A DNA stretch of 5,363 nt from an uncultured Clostridia bacterium (GCA_946187475.1 CAMHRJ010000168.1:1-5363), one strand, 5' to 3'; numbered from the stretch's first letter, positions 1 through 4,965 are shown. A program made the numbers and translations. Notes: generated by a model from the sequence alone, not told the origin.

Positions 1-317
1 CCGACGCCGCCCAGCTGGCCAACAAGCCCGCCGCCTGCTTTGTGTCCTCTCGCCGGGCCGGCACCACCGCCGCCCTGGATCAGCTGCTGAAATATCCCTG
101 CTACGCCGAGATGCCCGTGGTCACCAGCCACTACTGGCCCATGGTCCACGGCTTCACCGCCGAGGATGTCCGCCGGGACAAGGAGGGCACCCAGATTCTG
201 CGCCAGATGGCCCGGAACATGGTCTGGCTGCTGAAAAGCATCGAGGCCGGCAAGGCCGCCGGCGTGCCCCTGCCGGAGCACGAGCCCCGGGTCTTTACTC
301 ATTTTCATACCGACTGA
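1..317 (+). CDS. Flavodoxin / NADPH-dependent FMN reductase-like protein, 3' end only
   Basis: The gene enters from the left edge; the reading frame starts at base 3 and ends with TGA at 315-317, leaving about 104 C-terminal residues. The visible part contains FVSSRRAGTTAALDQL, then PVVTSHYWPMVHG, and a tail with EAGKAAGVPLPEHEPRV. I recognise this as the C-terminal half of the flavodoxin-like fold family of NAD(P)H-dependent FMN reductases common in Clostridia, where SSRRxGTT and the HYWPMVHG-type segment line the flavin site. The N-terminal phosphate-binding loop lies outside the window, so cofactor binding cannot be checked. Such proteins usually reduce FMN, quinones or small electrophiles in the cytoplasm. 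The gene is co-directional with the peroxidase downstream but separated from it by a strong terminator and a repeat, so it is probably a separate transcription unit. Family call fairly sure; substrate unknown. Confidence 0.8.
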   Translation, partial: DAAQLANKPAACFVSSRRAGTTAALDQLLKYPCYAEMPVVTSHYWPMVHGFTAEDVRRDKEGTQILRQMARNMVWLLKSIEAGKAAGVPLPEHEPRVFTHFHTD

Positions 318-320
318 AGC

Positions 321-352
321 AAAGCGCTGCGGGTTTGCCGCAGCGCTTTTTT
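321..352 (+). terminator. Rho-independent terminator of the flavoprotein gene
   Basis: A perfect 12-bp stem (321-332 with 338-349, AAAGCGCTGCGG and its complement) closes a 5-base loop and runs into six T residues at 347-352. It starts 4 bases after the upstream stop codon. It should isolate the flavoprotein gene from the peroxidase gene. Confidence 0.95.
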
Positions 353-363
353 GATCTGGAAAT

Positions 364-498
364 TGGGAGTTTAACGGTCGCACCGAAATAGAATTTGTAG
401 GGGAGGGGCTTGCCCCTCCCGCCGACGAATGCCTGTGTTAACGGGCGGGGCAAGCCCCGCCCCTACGAGCACGAATGGTGGTGCGGCGTAAAACCCAT
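364..498. repeat. MITE-like palindromic repeat, copy 1
   Basis: About 135 bp with imperfect terminal inverted repeats: the left end TGGGAGTTTAACGGTCGCACC matches the complement of the right end GGTGCGGCGTAAAACCCA with two gaps and few mismatches. Inside are two G/C hairpins, GGGGAGGGG...CCCCTCCC (about 400-420) and GGGCGGGGC...GCCCCGCCC (443-463). It aligns along its length with copy 2 (2244-2425) in the same orientation, sharing GAAATAGAA, TTGTAGGGGAGGGGCT, GCCTGTGT and ACGGGCGGGGCAAGCCCCGC. It holds no ORF of its own, so it would be non-autonomous. I know similar G/C-rich intergenic palindromes from Oscillospiraceae genomes; no clear target-site duplication is visible. Confidence 0.75.
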
Positions 499-561
499 CT
501 CCACGCTAAATTCAAATTTGAACCTCCTGCATAAAATCTTAAAAAAATTTGGAAAATACTA

Positions 562-590
562 TTGACAAACGCAAAAAGATTGTGTAAAAT
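562..590 (+). promoter_or_regulatory. Sigma-A promoter of the glutathione peroxidase gene
   Basis: A perfect -35 box TTGACA (562-567), a 17-base spacer and a -10 box TAAAAT (585-590) make a near-consensus housekeeping promoter. The A-rich stretch at about 533-557 resembles an UP element. The expected start near 597 gives a leader of about 39 bases. The AT-rich block contrasts with the GC-rich surroundings. Confidence 0.88.
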
Positions 591-606
591 CAAATTGTAA
601 ACAATC
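578..606 (+). promoter_or_regulatory. Candidate tandem OhrR-type operator overlapping the promoter
   Basis: AATTGTAAACAATC (593-606) contains the palindrome ATTGT-AA-ACAAT (594-605) and matches the AATTGTATACAATT core of the Bacillus OhrR operator, as I remember it, at 12 of 14 positions. A weaker copy, GATTGTGTAAAATC (578-591), lies just upstream with about 10 of 14 matches and covers the -10 box. Two adjacent sites over the -10 and start point would suit repression. The window encodes an OhrR-like regulator at 2472-2933. The operator call is an inference from sequence likeness. Confidence 0.6.
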
Positions 607-635
607 AAAAAACATTTTTTCAGGAGGTCCATACC

Positions 636-1178
636 ATGAGCATTTATGATTATTCCGTCAAAAATCCCGCCGGTGAGGATGTGGCGCTGTCCCAGTTTCA
701 GGGCAAGGTGCTGCTGGTGGTGAACACCGCCACCGGCTGCGGCTTCACGCCCCAGTACAAGGAGCTGGAGGAGATGTATGAGGCCTATCACGATCAGGGA
801 TTCGAGATTCTGGACATCCCCTGCAACCAGTTCATGAACCAGACTCCCGGCACCGACGAGGAGATTCATGAGTTCTGCACCCTGAAGTACAACACCCAGT
901 TCCCTCAGATGAAGAAGTCCGACGTCAACGGCGAAAACGAACTGCCGCTGTACACCTATCTCAAGAGCCAGAAGGGCTTTGAGGGCTTCGGCAAGGGCGC
1001 CAAGGCCGCGGCCTTCGGCGTGATGATGAAGAAGTTCGACAAGGACTACAAGAACAACCCCGCCATCAAGTGGAACTTCACCAAGTTCCTGGTGGACCGC
1101 GCCGGCAACGTGGTGCAGCGCTTCGAGCCCACCCACAGCATGGATGACGTTCAGGCAGCAGTTAAAGCGTTGCTTTAA
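636..1178 (+). CDS. gpx: Glutathione peroxidase family protein (thioredoxin-dependent 2-Cys type)
   Basis: 180 residues, full length for bacterial GPx. The family reduces H2O2 and organic or lipid hydroperoxides in the cytoplasm. The peroxidatic cysteine is Cys35 in NTATGCGFTPQY (no selenocysteine). The other tetrad members are Gln69 (in CNQFMNQ), Trp146 and Asn147 (KWNFTKF). Cys81 in HEFCTLKYNTQFP sits where thioredoxin-dependent plant and bacterial GPx enzymes carry the resolving cysteine, so the electron donor is probably thioredoxin rather than glutathione. Cys63 of the IPCNQF motif is also present. Start: AGGAGG at 622-627 lies 8 bases before the ATG. Expression is from the promoter at 562-590, probably under OhrR. 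No terminator is visible before the thioredoxin reductase-like gene 130 bases downstream, so the two may be co-transcribed, which fits the biochemistry. Family call very sure; electron donor inferred. Confidence 0.96.
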   Translation: MSIYDYSVKNPAGEDVALSQFQGKVLLVVNTATGCGFTPQYKELEEMYEAYHDQGFEILDIPCNQFMNQTPGTDEEIHEFCTLKYNTQFPQMKKSDVNGENELPLYTYLKSQKGFEGFGKGAKAAAFGVMMKKFDKDYKNNPAIKWNFTKFLVDRAGNVVQRFEPTHSMDDVQAAVKALL

Positions 1179-1218
1179 TCCCGGTCCTGCTGTCGGAGGA
1201 GGCGGCGCGCCGAAGGGC

Positions 1219-1291
1219 GACTGAGAGGACGTCGATGATCGGCAGCCCTCTCAGTCTCGCTCACGCTCGACAGCTCTCCCATAGGGAGAGC
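1219..1291. repeat. Palindromic intergenic repeat between gpx and the reductase gene
   Basis: Two hairpins make up this element: a 10-bp perfect pair GACTGAGAGG (1219-1228) with CCTCTCAGTC (1247-1256), and an 8-bp pair GCTCTCCC-ATA-GGGAGAGC (1273-1291). The stretch CTCGCTCACGCTCGACAG joins them. I recognise the CCCTCTCAGTCTCGCT...GACAGCTCTCCC pattern as a widely scattered intergenic repeat in Oscillospiraceae. It ends 4 bases before the ribosome site of the next gene. There is no T-run, so it is unlikely to stop transcription, but it could modulate the gpx-reductase transcript. Confidence 0.7.
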
Positions 1292-1308
1292 CTATAAGGA
1301 GAATGATT

Positions 1309-2175
1309 ATGGAACGTTATGATATTGCCATCATCGGCACGGGGCCTGCGGGGCTTTCCGCCGCGGTGACGGCGAAGATTCGCAACAAGACCGTCCTGCT
1401 GCTGGGCAGCAGGGACCTGAGTCCCAAGGTGGTCAAGGCCCACGCCATCCAGAACTATCTGGGTCTGCCGAACATCACCGGCGCGGAGCTGGGCGCGGCT
1501 TTCCAGGCCAGCCTGGACAGCGTCGGCGTGGCCGTGACCGAGGACAAGATCACCGCCGCCTACAACATGGGCGACTACTACGCCCTCCAGGGCGCGGACG
1601 CGTTCTACGAGGCCTCGACCCTGATCCTCGCCACTGGCATGATCCCCGGCAAGCTCCTGCCCGGGGAGGAGGCCCTGTTGGGCCGGGGCGTCAGCTACTG
1701 CGCCACCTGCGACGCGGCCCTCTACCGGGGCAAGGACGTGGCCGTCATCGGCTACAGCGCCAAGGAGGAGCACGAGGCCGCCTTCCTCAGCGAGATTGCC
1801 GCCAATGTGGCCTATTTCCCCATGTACAAGGAGATCGAGAATCTTCCCGATTCGGTGAAGATCATCACCGACCGGCCCAAGGAGATCACCCAGGCCGACG
1901 GCAGGCGTCAGGTGGTCACCGGGGAAGGGCAGTACGCCTATGACGGCGTGTTCATCCTCCGGGACAGCATCTCCCCGGGGCAGCTGGTGCCCGGTCTGGA
2001 GCTGGACGGCAGCCATGTGAAGGTGGACCGCACCATGGCAACCAATCTGCCGGGCTGCTTCGCCTGCGGCGACGTGGTGGGCCTGCCCTACCAGTATATC
2101 AAGTCCGCCGGCGAGGGCAACGTGGCCGCCCTCAGCGCCGTGCAGTATCTGGACATGAAAAAGCACAGCCCTTGA
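1309..2175 (+). CDS. trxB: Thioredoxin reductase-like flavoprotein, probably ferredoxin-linked (FFTR type)
   Basis: 288 residues, slightly shorter than classical TrxB. FAD site: GTGPAGLSAA (residues 10-19) and FACGDVVG near 251-258. Redox disulfide: CATC at 131-134 in GVSYCATCDAALYRGK, as in low-Mr thioredoxin reductases. The second Rossmann region, normally GGGNSA followed by HRRxxxR, is instead VAVIGYSAKEEHEAA (144-158) and FPMYKEIENLP (170-180). The NADPH dinucleotide loop and 2'-phosphate-binding arginines are therefore missing. This pattern matches the pyridine-nucleotide-independent, ferredoxin-dependent flavin thioredoxin reductases described from clostridia, which pass ferredoxin electrons to thioredoxin. 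Start: AAGGAG (1296-1301) is 7 bases from the ATG at 1309 but only 1 base from the ATG at 1303. Lying after a thioredoxin-type peroxidase with no terminator between, it probably regenerates that enzyme's thioredoxin. Family sure; ferredoxin as donor inferred. Confidence 0.9.
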   Translation: MERYDIAIIGTGPAGLSAAVTAKIRNKTVLLLGSRDLSPKVVKAHAIQNYLGLPNITGAELGAAFQASLDSVGVAVTEDKITAAYNMGDYYALQGADAFYEASTLILATGMIPGKLLPGEEALLGRGVSYCATCDAALYRGKDVAVIGYSAKEEHEAAFLSEIAANVAYFPMYKEIENLPDSVKIITDRPKEITQADGRRQVVTGEGQYAYDGVFILRDSISPGQLVPGLELDGSHVKVDRTMATNLPGCFACGDVVGLPYQYIKSAGEGNVAALSAVQYLDMKKHSP

Positions 2176-2200
2176 CAAACGCTGCAAACCCGTGTAAAAC
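2172..2200 (+). promoter_or_regulatory. Promoter-like sequence overlapping the reductase stop codon
   Basis: TTGACA (2172-2177, containing the TGA stop), 17 bases, then TAAAAC (2195-2200). It shares TTGACAAACGC and GTGTAAAA with the gpx promoter at identical spacing, but lacks the operator-like sequence. A start near 2207 would fall inside the hairpin at 2202-2233 and point to ohrR 265 bases away. It may be active, decayed, or coincidental. Confidence 0.4.
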
Positions 2201-2201
2201 A

Positions 2202-2233
2202 AAAGCGTGAAGTTCCGAGGAATTTCACGCTTT
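2202..2233. terminator. Hairpin after the reductase gene, possible terminator
   Basis: AAAGCGTGAA (2202-2211) pairs perfectly with TTCACGCTTT (2224-2233); a G/T mismatch and a TTC-CGAG-GAA tip extend the stem. On the plus strand only three T residues end the stem. On the minus strand it is followed by TTTTGTTTT (complement of 2196-2204), a better U-tract, although no minus-strand gene is seen. It probably ends gpx-reductase transcription with limited efficiency. Confidence 0.55.
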
Positions 2234-2243
2234 GTGATGAAAA

Positions 2244-2425
2244 TGGGATTTACACGTTGGCACTGAAATAGAACTTGTAGGGGAGGGGCTGACTGAAAAT
2301 CTTGCAAACTTGTTTGCTTAGATTTTCGTCCGTCATCGTGTCCCCTCCCGCCAAACAAATGCCTGTGTACACGGGCGGGGCAAGCCCCGCCCCTACGAGC
2401 ACCATTGAGGTGAGGCGTATATCCA
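2244..2425. repeat. MITE-like palindromic repeat, copy 2, with nested insertion
   Basis: The same element as 364-498, in the same orientation, with terminal inverted repeats TGGGATTTACACG... and ...GGCGTATATCCA. In place of the two-base loop of the left hairpin it carries 51 extra bases (2291-2341). That insert is itself a palindrome: GAAAATCT (2295-2302) pairs with AGATTTTC (2320-2327), and GCAAAC (2304-2309) with GTTTGC (2312-2317). The right half, ACGGGCGGGGCAAGCCCCGC plus flanks, is unchanged. No coding capacity. It fills most of the space between the reductase gene and ohrR. Confidence 0.75.
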
Positions 2426-2444
2426 AATCACCTCTGAATATACT
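2407..2444 (+). promoter_or_regulatory. Possible ohrR control region at the repeat edge
   Basis: GAGGTGA (2407-2413) and TCACCTC (2428-2434) form a perfect 7-bp inverted repeat, and GTATAT (2417-2422) mirrors ATATAC (2438-2443). TATACT (2439-2444) would be a fair -10 box, but I see no good -35 at the right distance. The features partly lie in the end of the MITE-like repeat. None resembles the gpx operator. Weak call. Confidence 0.3.
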
Positions 2445-2471
2445 TCCGTGCTCCTCAAGGAGGATTTCCCT

Positions 2472-2933
2472 ATGACCGAAGCATTCAACCCGTTGGCGCT
2501 GGACAATCAGCTCTGCTTCCCCCTGTACGCCTGCGCGCGGAAGGTGGTGGGCATGTATACGCCCTTTTTCAAGCCCCTCGGGATTACTTATACCCAGTAC
2601 ATCGTCTTTATGGTGCTCTGGGAGCAGGACGGCGTCAGCGTCCACACCCTGGGCCGGCGGCTCTATCTGGACAGCGGCACCCTGACCCCGGTGCTGAAGA
2701 AGATGGAGGCTGCGGGCTATGTCCGCCGGGAGCGCAGCCGGGAGGATGAGCGCGTGACCATCATCCATCTCACGGAGGAAGGCCGCGCCATGCGCGAAAA
2801 ATGTGAGCAGATTCCGCAGCAGCTGGGAAAGTGCTTCCCCATGGATCTGGAGGACGCCATCCAGCTGCGCACGCTGCTGGGAAAACTGCTGGAGGCGGAC
2901 GCCTGCGGCATCCACATGGAGGAAACGAAATGA
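2472..2933 (+). CDS. ohrR: OhrR-type organic-peroxide-sensing repressor (MarR family)
   Basis: 153 residues, the usual OhrR length, a dimeric winged-helix DNA-binding protein. The peroxide-sensing residue is Cys15 in DNQLCFPLYA, at the same number as in Bacillus subtilis OhrR. Tyr29 and Tyr40, which contact the reactive cysteine in that protein, are both conserved (MYTPFFKPLGITYTQY). The recognition helix and wing follow in LYLDSGTLTPVLKKMEAAGYV and RERSREDERVTIIHLTEEG (about 65-104), nearly diagnostic for OhrR. Further cysteines at 21, 111, 121 and 145 occur; Cys121, after the wing, lies near where two-cysteine OhrR proteins keep their resolving residue. Start: AAGGAGG at 2457-2463 is 8 bases before this ATG, which I prefer to a GTG start at 2448. 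It overlaps the CDF gene by 4 bases. Its likely target in this window is the gpx promoter; no ohr gene is present. Confidence 0.93.
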   Translation: MTEAFNPLALDNQLCFPLYACARKVVGMYTPFFKPLGITYTQYIVFMVLWEQDGVSVHTLGRRLYLDSGTLTPVLKKMEAAGYVRRERSREDERVTIIHLTEEGRAMREKCEQIPQQLGKCFPMDLEDAIQLRTLLGKLLEADACGIHMEETK

Positions 2934-4036
2934 ATCGGGAAAAAACCATCGTCCGCACCAGCATCATCGGCATCCTGGCCAACGTCTTTCTGGCGGGGTT
3001 CAAGGCCGTCATCGGCGCCATCACCGGCTCCATCGCCGTGACCCTGGACGCGGTGAACAACCTCAGTGACGCGCTTTCCAGCGTCATCACCATCCTGGGT
3101 ACCAAGCTGGCGGGGAAGAAGCCTGACAAGAAGCATCCCTACGGCTATGGCCGCATTGAGTATCTCACCGCCGCCATCATCAGCGTCATCGTGCTGTATG
3201 CCGGTGTCACCTCTCTGGTGGAGTCCGTGAAAAAGATCCTCCATCCCGAGACGCCCAGCTACACCACCGTCGCCCTGGTGATCATCGGAGTGGCCGTGGT
3301 GGTGAAGATTCTGCTGGGCACCTACGTCAAGGGCGTGGGCGAGAAGGTGAAGTCCGACTCCCTCATCGCCTCCGGTGAGGACGCGAGACTGGACAGCGTC
3401 ATTTCCGCCTCTACTCTGGTGGCCGCCGCCATCTACCTGATCTGGCACGTCTCCCTGGAGGCCTGGCTGGGCGTGATCATCTCCGCGGTGATCATCAAGT
3501 CCGGCTGTGAGATGCTCATCGGCACCCTCTCGCAGATTCTGGGCGAGCGGGCGGAGACCGAGGTCTCCATCGGCATCAAAAAGACCCTCTGCGCCCACCC
3601 GGAGGTCTTCGGCGCCTACGATCTGGTGCTTCACAGCTACGGCCCGGATACCACCATCGGTTCGGTGCACATTGAGGTGGCGGACACCATGACCGCCGCA
3701 GAGCTGGACGTGCTGGAGCGCAACCTGATGGAGGAGGTCATGGAGCAGCACGGTGTGATCCTCACGGGCATCAGTGTCTATTCCCGCAACACCACCGATG
3801 ACACGGTGATGCAGATGCGCGAGCAGATTCGCCGCACCGTCATGGCCCACGACCATGTGCTCCAGATGCACGGTTTTTACATGGATACCCAGGAAAAGAC
3901 CATCCGCTTCGACGCGGTCCTGGACTTCGCGGCCCCGGACCCGAAGGCCCTCTATGCCCAGATCGTGGACGAGGTGCAGGCCCTGTGCCCGGACTACACC
4001 CCGGTCATCGCATTGGATTCGGATTTGAGCGACTGA
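2930..4036 (+). CDS. Cation diffusion facilitator (CDF) efflux transporter, Mn/Fe-type
   Basis: 368 residues. Six membrane segments lie within about residues 8-200, with the CDF signatures GSIAVTLDAVNNLSDALSS (33-51) and HPYGYGRIEYL (69-79). Metal-site residues are Asn43/Asp47 in TM2 and Asp151/Asp155 in TM5. The NxxxD/DxxxD set is typical of Mn-transporting CDFs, whereas Zn transporters have a histidine in TM2 or TM5, so Mn2+ (perhaps Fe2+) export is inferred. A cytoplasmic ZT_dimer-like domain covers about 212-284 and is followed by a second, related segment (about 296-362), making it longer than the usual 300 residues. Start: ATG at 2930 overlaps the ohrR stop as ATGA, with GGAGG at 2918-2922. 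ohrR and this gene are therefore translationally coupled, linking metal export to peroxide response. Family certain; metal inferred. Confidence 0.93.
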   Translation: MNREKTIVRTSIIGILANVFLAGFKAVIGAITGSIAVTLDAVNNLSDALSSVITILGTKLAGKKPDKKHPYGYGRIEYLTAAIISVIVLYAGVTSLVESVKKILHPETPSYTTVALVIIGVAVVVKILLGTYVKGVGEKVKSDSLIASGEDARLDSVISASTLVAAAIYLIWHVSLEAWLGVIISAVIIKSGCEMLIGTLSQILGERAETEVSIGIKKTLCAHPEVFGAYDLVLHSYGPDTTIGSVHIEVADTMTAAELDVLERNLMEEVMEQHGVILTGISVYSRNTTDDTVMQMREQIRRTVMAHDHVLQMHGFYMDTQEKTIRFDAVLDFAAPDPKALYAQIVDEVQALCPDYTPVIALDSDLSD

Positions 4037-4080
4037 CGATCAGAGGTAAATTGGGAGTTTGTAGAGTTGTTGGTTTGTGC

Positions 4081-4130
4081 GCTGCCTTCCCCCTCAGGGG
4101 GAAGGGGGACCGCTTGCGGTGGATGAGCAA
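4081..4130. repeat. Palindromic intergenic repeat after the CDF gene
   Basis: A perfect 9-bp stem CCTTCCCCC-TCA-GGGGGAAGG (4085-4105) is followed by GGGACCGCTTGCGGTGGATGAG. I recognise the CTGCCTTCCCCCTCAGGGGGAAGG...GGATGAG pattern as a common Oscillospiraceae intergenic repeat, distinct from the two families upstream. There is no T-run, so its value as a terminator for the CDF gene is doubtful. Just before it, AAATTGGGAGTTT (4048-4060) repeats the left edge of MITE-like copy 1 (360-372). Confidence 0.65.
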
Positions 4131-4139
4131 CATACAGGG

Positions 4140-4610
4140 TGTGCATCCGCACAGAGTAGACCACCTGCAGACAAAGGCACCAGAGCTAACGCCCTGGTGC
4201 CAATGGAGCGGTGGAAACCATGCAGAAAACCAGCCGCTCAGAACAAGGAAAGTGAAGGGTGCGAAAGTCCCACATCCCCATAGTACCATTATACCACAAC
4301 TCATGCAAGAACGCAAGCTGTACCCCTCCGATTACTCGCAAGAATGCGAGTGCACATGATCGCCCAGGGACAGCCAGCGGGGGTGTGGGATGCGCGTCAT
4401 AGCCTAGCCCCTTTCGTATGTGGCGGCCATCGTAGCGCAGGGCGCAAGGGTCGAGACAAGCATGGAGCCAGGACACAGCACCGCCATGATGGCCCAGCGC
4501 GGGGAAGGGCCATCATCAAGCCAGGGCCGTGCCGTGTGCCCGTGGGCGCCTGAGACGGCGCCCCCGTTCCCCCGGCGCGTCCCTGTCTTGCCGCCATGCG
4601 GTATGGCGGC
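4140..4610 (+). ncRNA. Candidate large structured RNA upstream of the HNH gene
   Basis: This 470-base stretch holds no convincing gene but many perfect helices: TGTGC/GCACA (4140-4153), GGCACCAG/CTGGTGCC (4176-4201), a bulged stem 4206-4214 with 4230-4239, ACTCGCA/TGCGAGT (4334-4351), ATGATGGCCC/GGGCCATCAT (4486-4516), GGGCGCC/GGCGCCC (4544-4563) and GCCGCCAT/ATGGCGGC (4590-4610). A long-range helix joins 4267-4279 to 4379-4391 over 13 pairs, two of them G-U. Those wobbles pair only in a plus-strand transcript, since the minus strand would have A-C mismatches. I could not match it to RNase P, tmRNA, or an intron core. No clear plus-strand promoter is seen; read-through from the CDF gene is possible. 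Boundaries and RNA nature are inferred; structured DNA, such as a phage packaging region, is the alternative. Confidence 0.4.
4288..4316 (-). promoter_or_regulatory. Minus-strand extended -10 promoter inside the structured region
   Basis: Read on the minus strand: TTGCGT (4316-4311), 17 bases, then a consensus TATAAT (4293-4288) preceded by TGG, giving an extended -10. A transcript starting near 4281 would run leftward to the stem 4176-4201, which on that strand is followed by TTTG. The -35 matches consensus at only three positions, so activity is uncertain. Confidence 0.4.
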
Positions 4611-4683
4611 GCTTGTGTCCGCCCCCATGCCCTTGCCCACCTACGCTGTCACGAGGCCACCACACGAAAGGAGGCCAACGGCC

Positions 4684-4965
4684 ATGACAGCGAACATCCC
4701 CAACACCACCCGCAAGGCAGTCTACCAGCGCGATCATTATAGGTGCGCATTGTGCGATTCCACAGACGGAATCCAGGTGCACCACTATGTGCCGCGTGGA
4801 TGCGGCGGAAAGCACCACATGCACAACCTGATCACGCTATGCTGGCGGTGCCATGGCACAGCCCATGGTGTCCAGGTCTACGAACACATGAACGCCGACG
4901 ACGTAGCGGAATACCTGGTGGAAATCTACGGCAACGACTGGAACCCATACCAGGGGGAGGCATAA
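4684..4965 (+). CDS. Small HNH endonuclease
   Basis: 93 residues, nearly all one beta-beta-alpha-metal HNH domain. Zinc ligands are Cys21/Cys24 (RCALC) and Cys53/Cys56 (CWRC). The HNH residues are His33-His34 (VHHYVPRGCGG), Asn48 (HNLITLC) and His57 (CWRCHGTAHG). The protein should cut or nick DNA using a divalent metal. Start: AAAGGAGG (4667-4674) lies 9 bases before this ATG; the frame stays open upstream to about 4420, but that stretch has no protein-like character and is the hairpin-rich region. Free-standing HNH proteins of this size are typical of prophages, often beside terminase genes and cos sites, and of homing elements. No terminase, portal or integrase is visible here. The GC-rich hairpin-dense flanks differ from the host genes to the left. 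Family sure; biological role unknown. Confidence 0.9.
   Translation: MTANIPNTTRKAVYQRDHYRCALCDSTDGIQVHHYVPRGCGGKHHMHNLITLCWRCHGTAHGVQVYEHMNADDVAEYLVEIYGNDWNPYQGEA

Noticed and set aside
438..1136. Long minus-strand open frame across the peroxidase gene
   Set aside because: It is the antisense shadow of gpx, which has a clear promoter, ribosome site and all catalytic residues; the minus product is a Leu/Val/His-rich string with no motif.
1303..1308. ATG at 1303 as the start of the reductase
   Set aside because: Only one base separates it from AAGGAG; the ATG at 1309 has normal 7-base spacing and begins MERYDIAIIG, as in related flavoproteins.
1261..2358. Minus-strand frame of 365 codons over the reductase gene
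   Set aside because: Shadow of the GC-rich reductase coding frame; it crosses two repeats and shows no domain or ribosome site.
2281..2400. CRISPR-like repeat units
   Set aside because: The repeated GGGCGGGGC palindromes are parts of two dispersed MITE-like copies, not regularly spaced direct repeats with unique spacers.
2717..3871. Minus-strand frame of 384 codons over ohrR and the CDF gene
   Set aside because: His/Asp/Gly-rich shadow of two well-recognised plus-strand genes that overlap in a normal operon fashion.
4420..4683. N-terminal extension of the HNH protein by 88 codons
   Set aside because: The frame is open but the sequence is Pro/Ala/Arg-rich without domain character and overlaps perfect hairpins; AAAGGAGG at 4667-4674 places the start at 4684.
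4690..4965. HEARO/IsrB-type RNA-guided nuclease suggested by an HNH gene beside a structured RNA
   Set aside because: The protein is only 93 residues and has no RuvC-like segments, so it cannot be a full IsrB/IscB protein; a new RNA association cannot be excluded.
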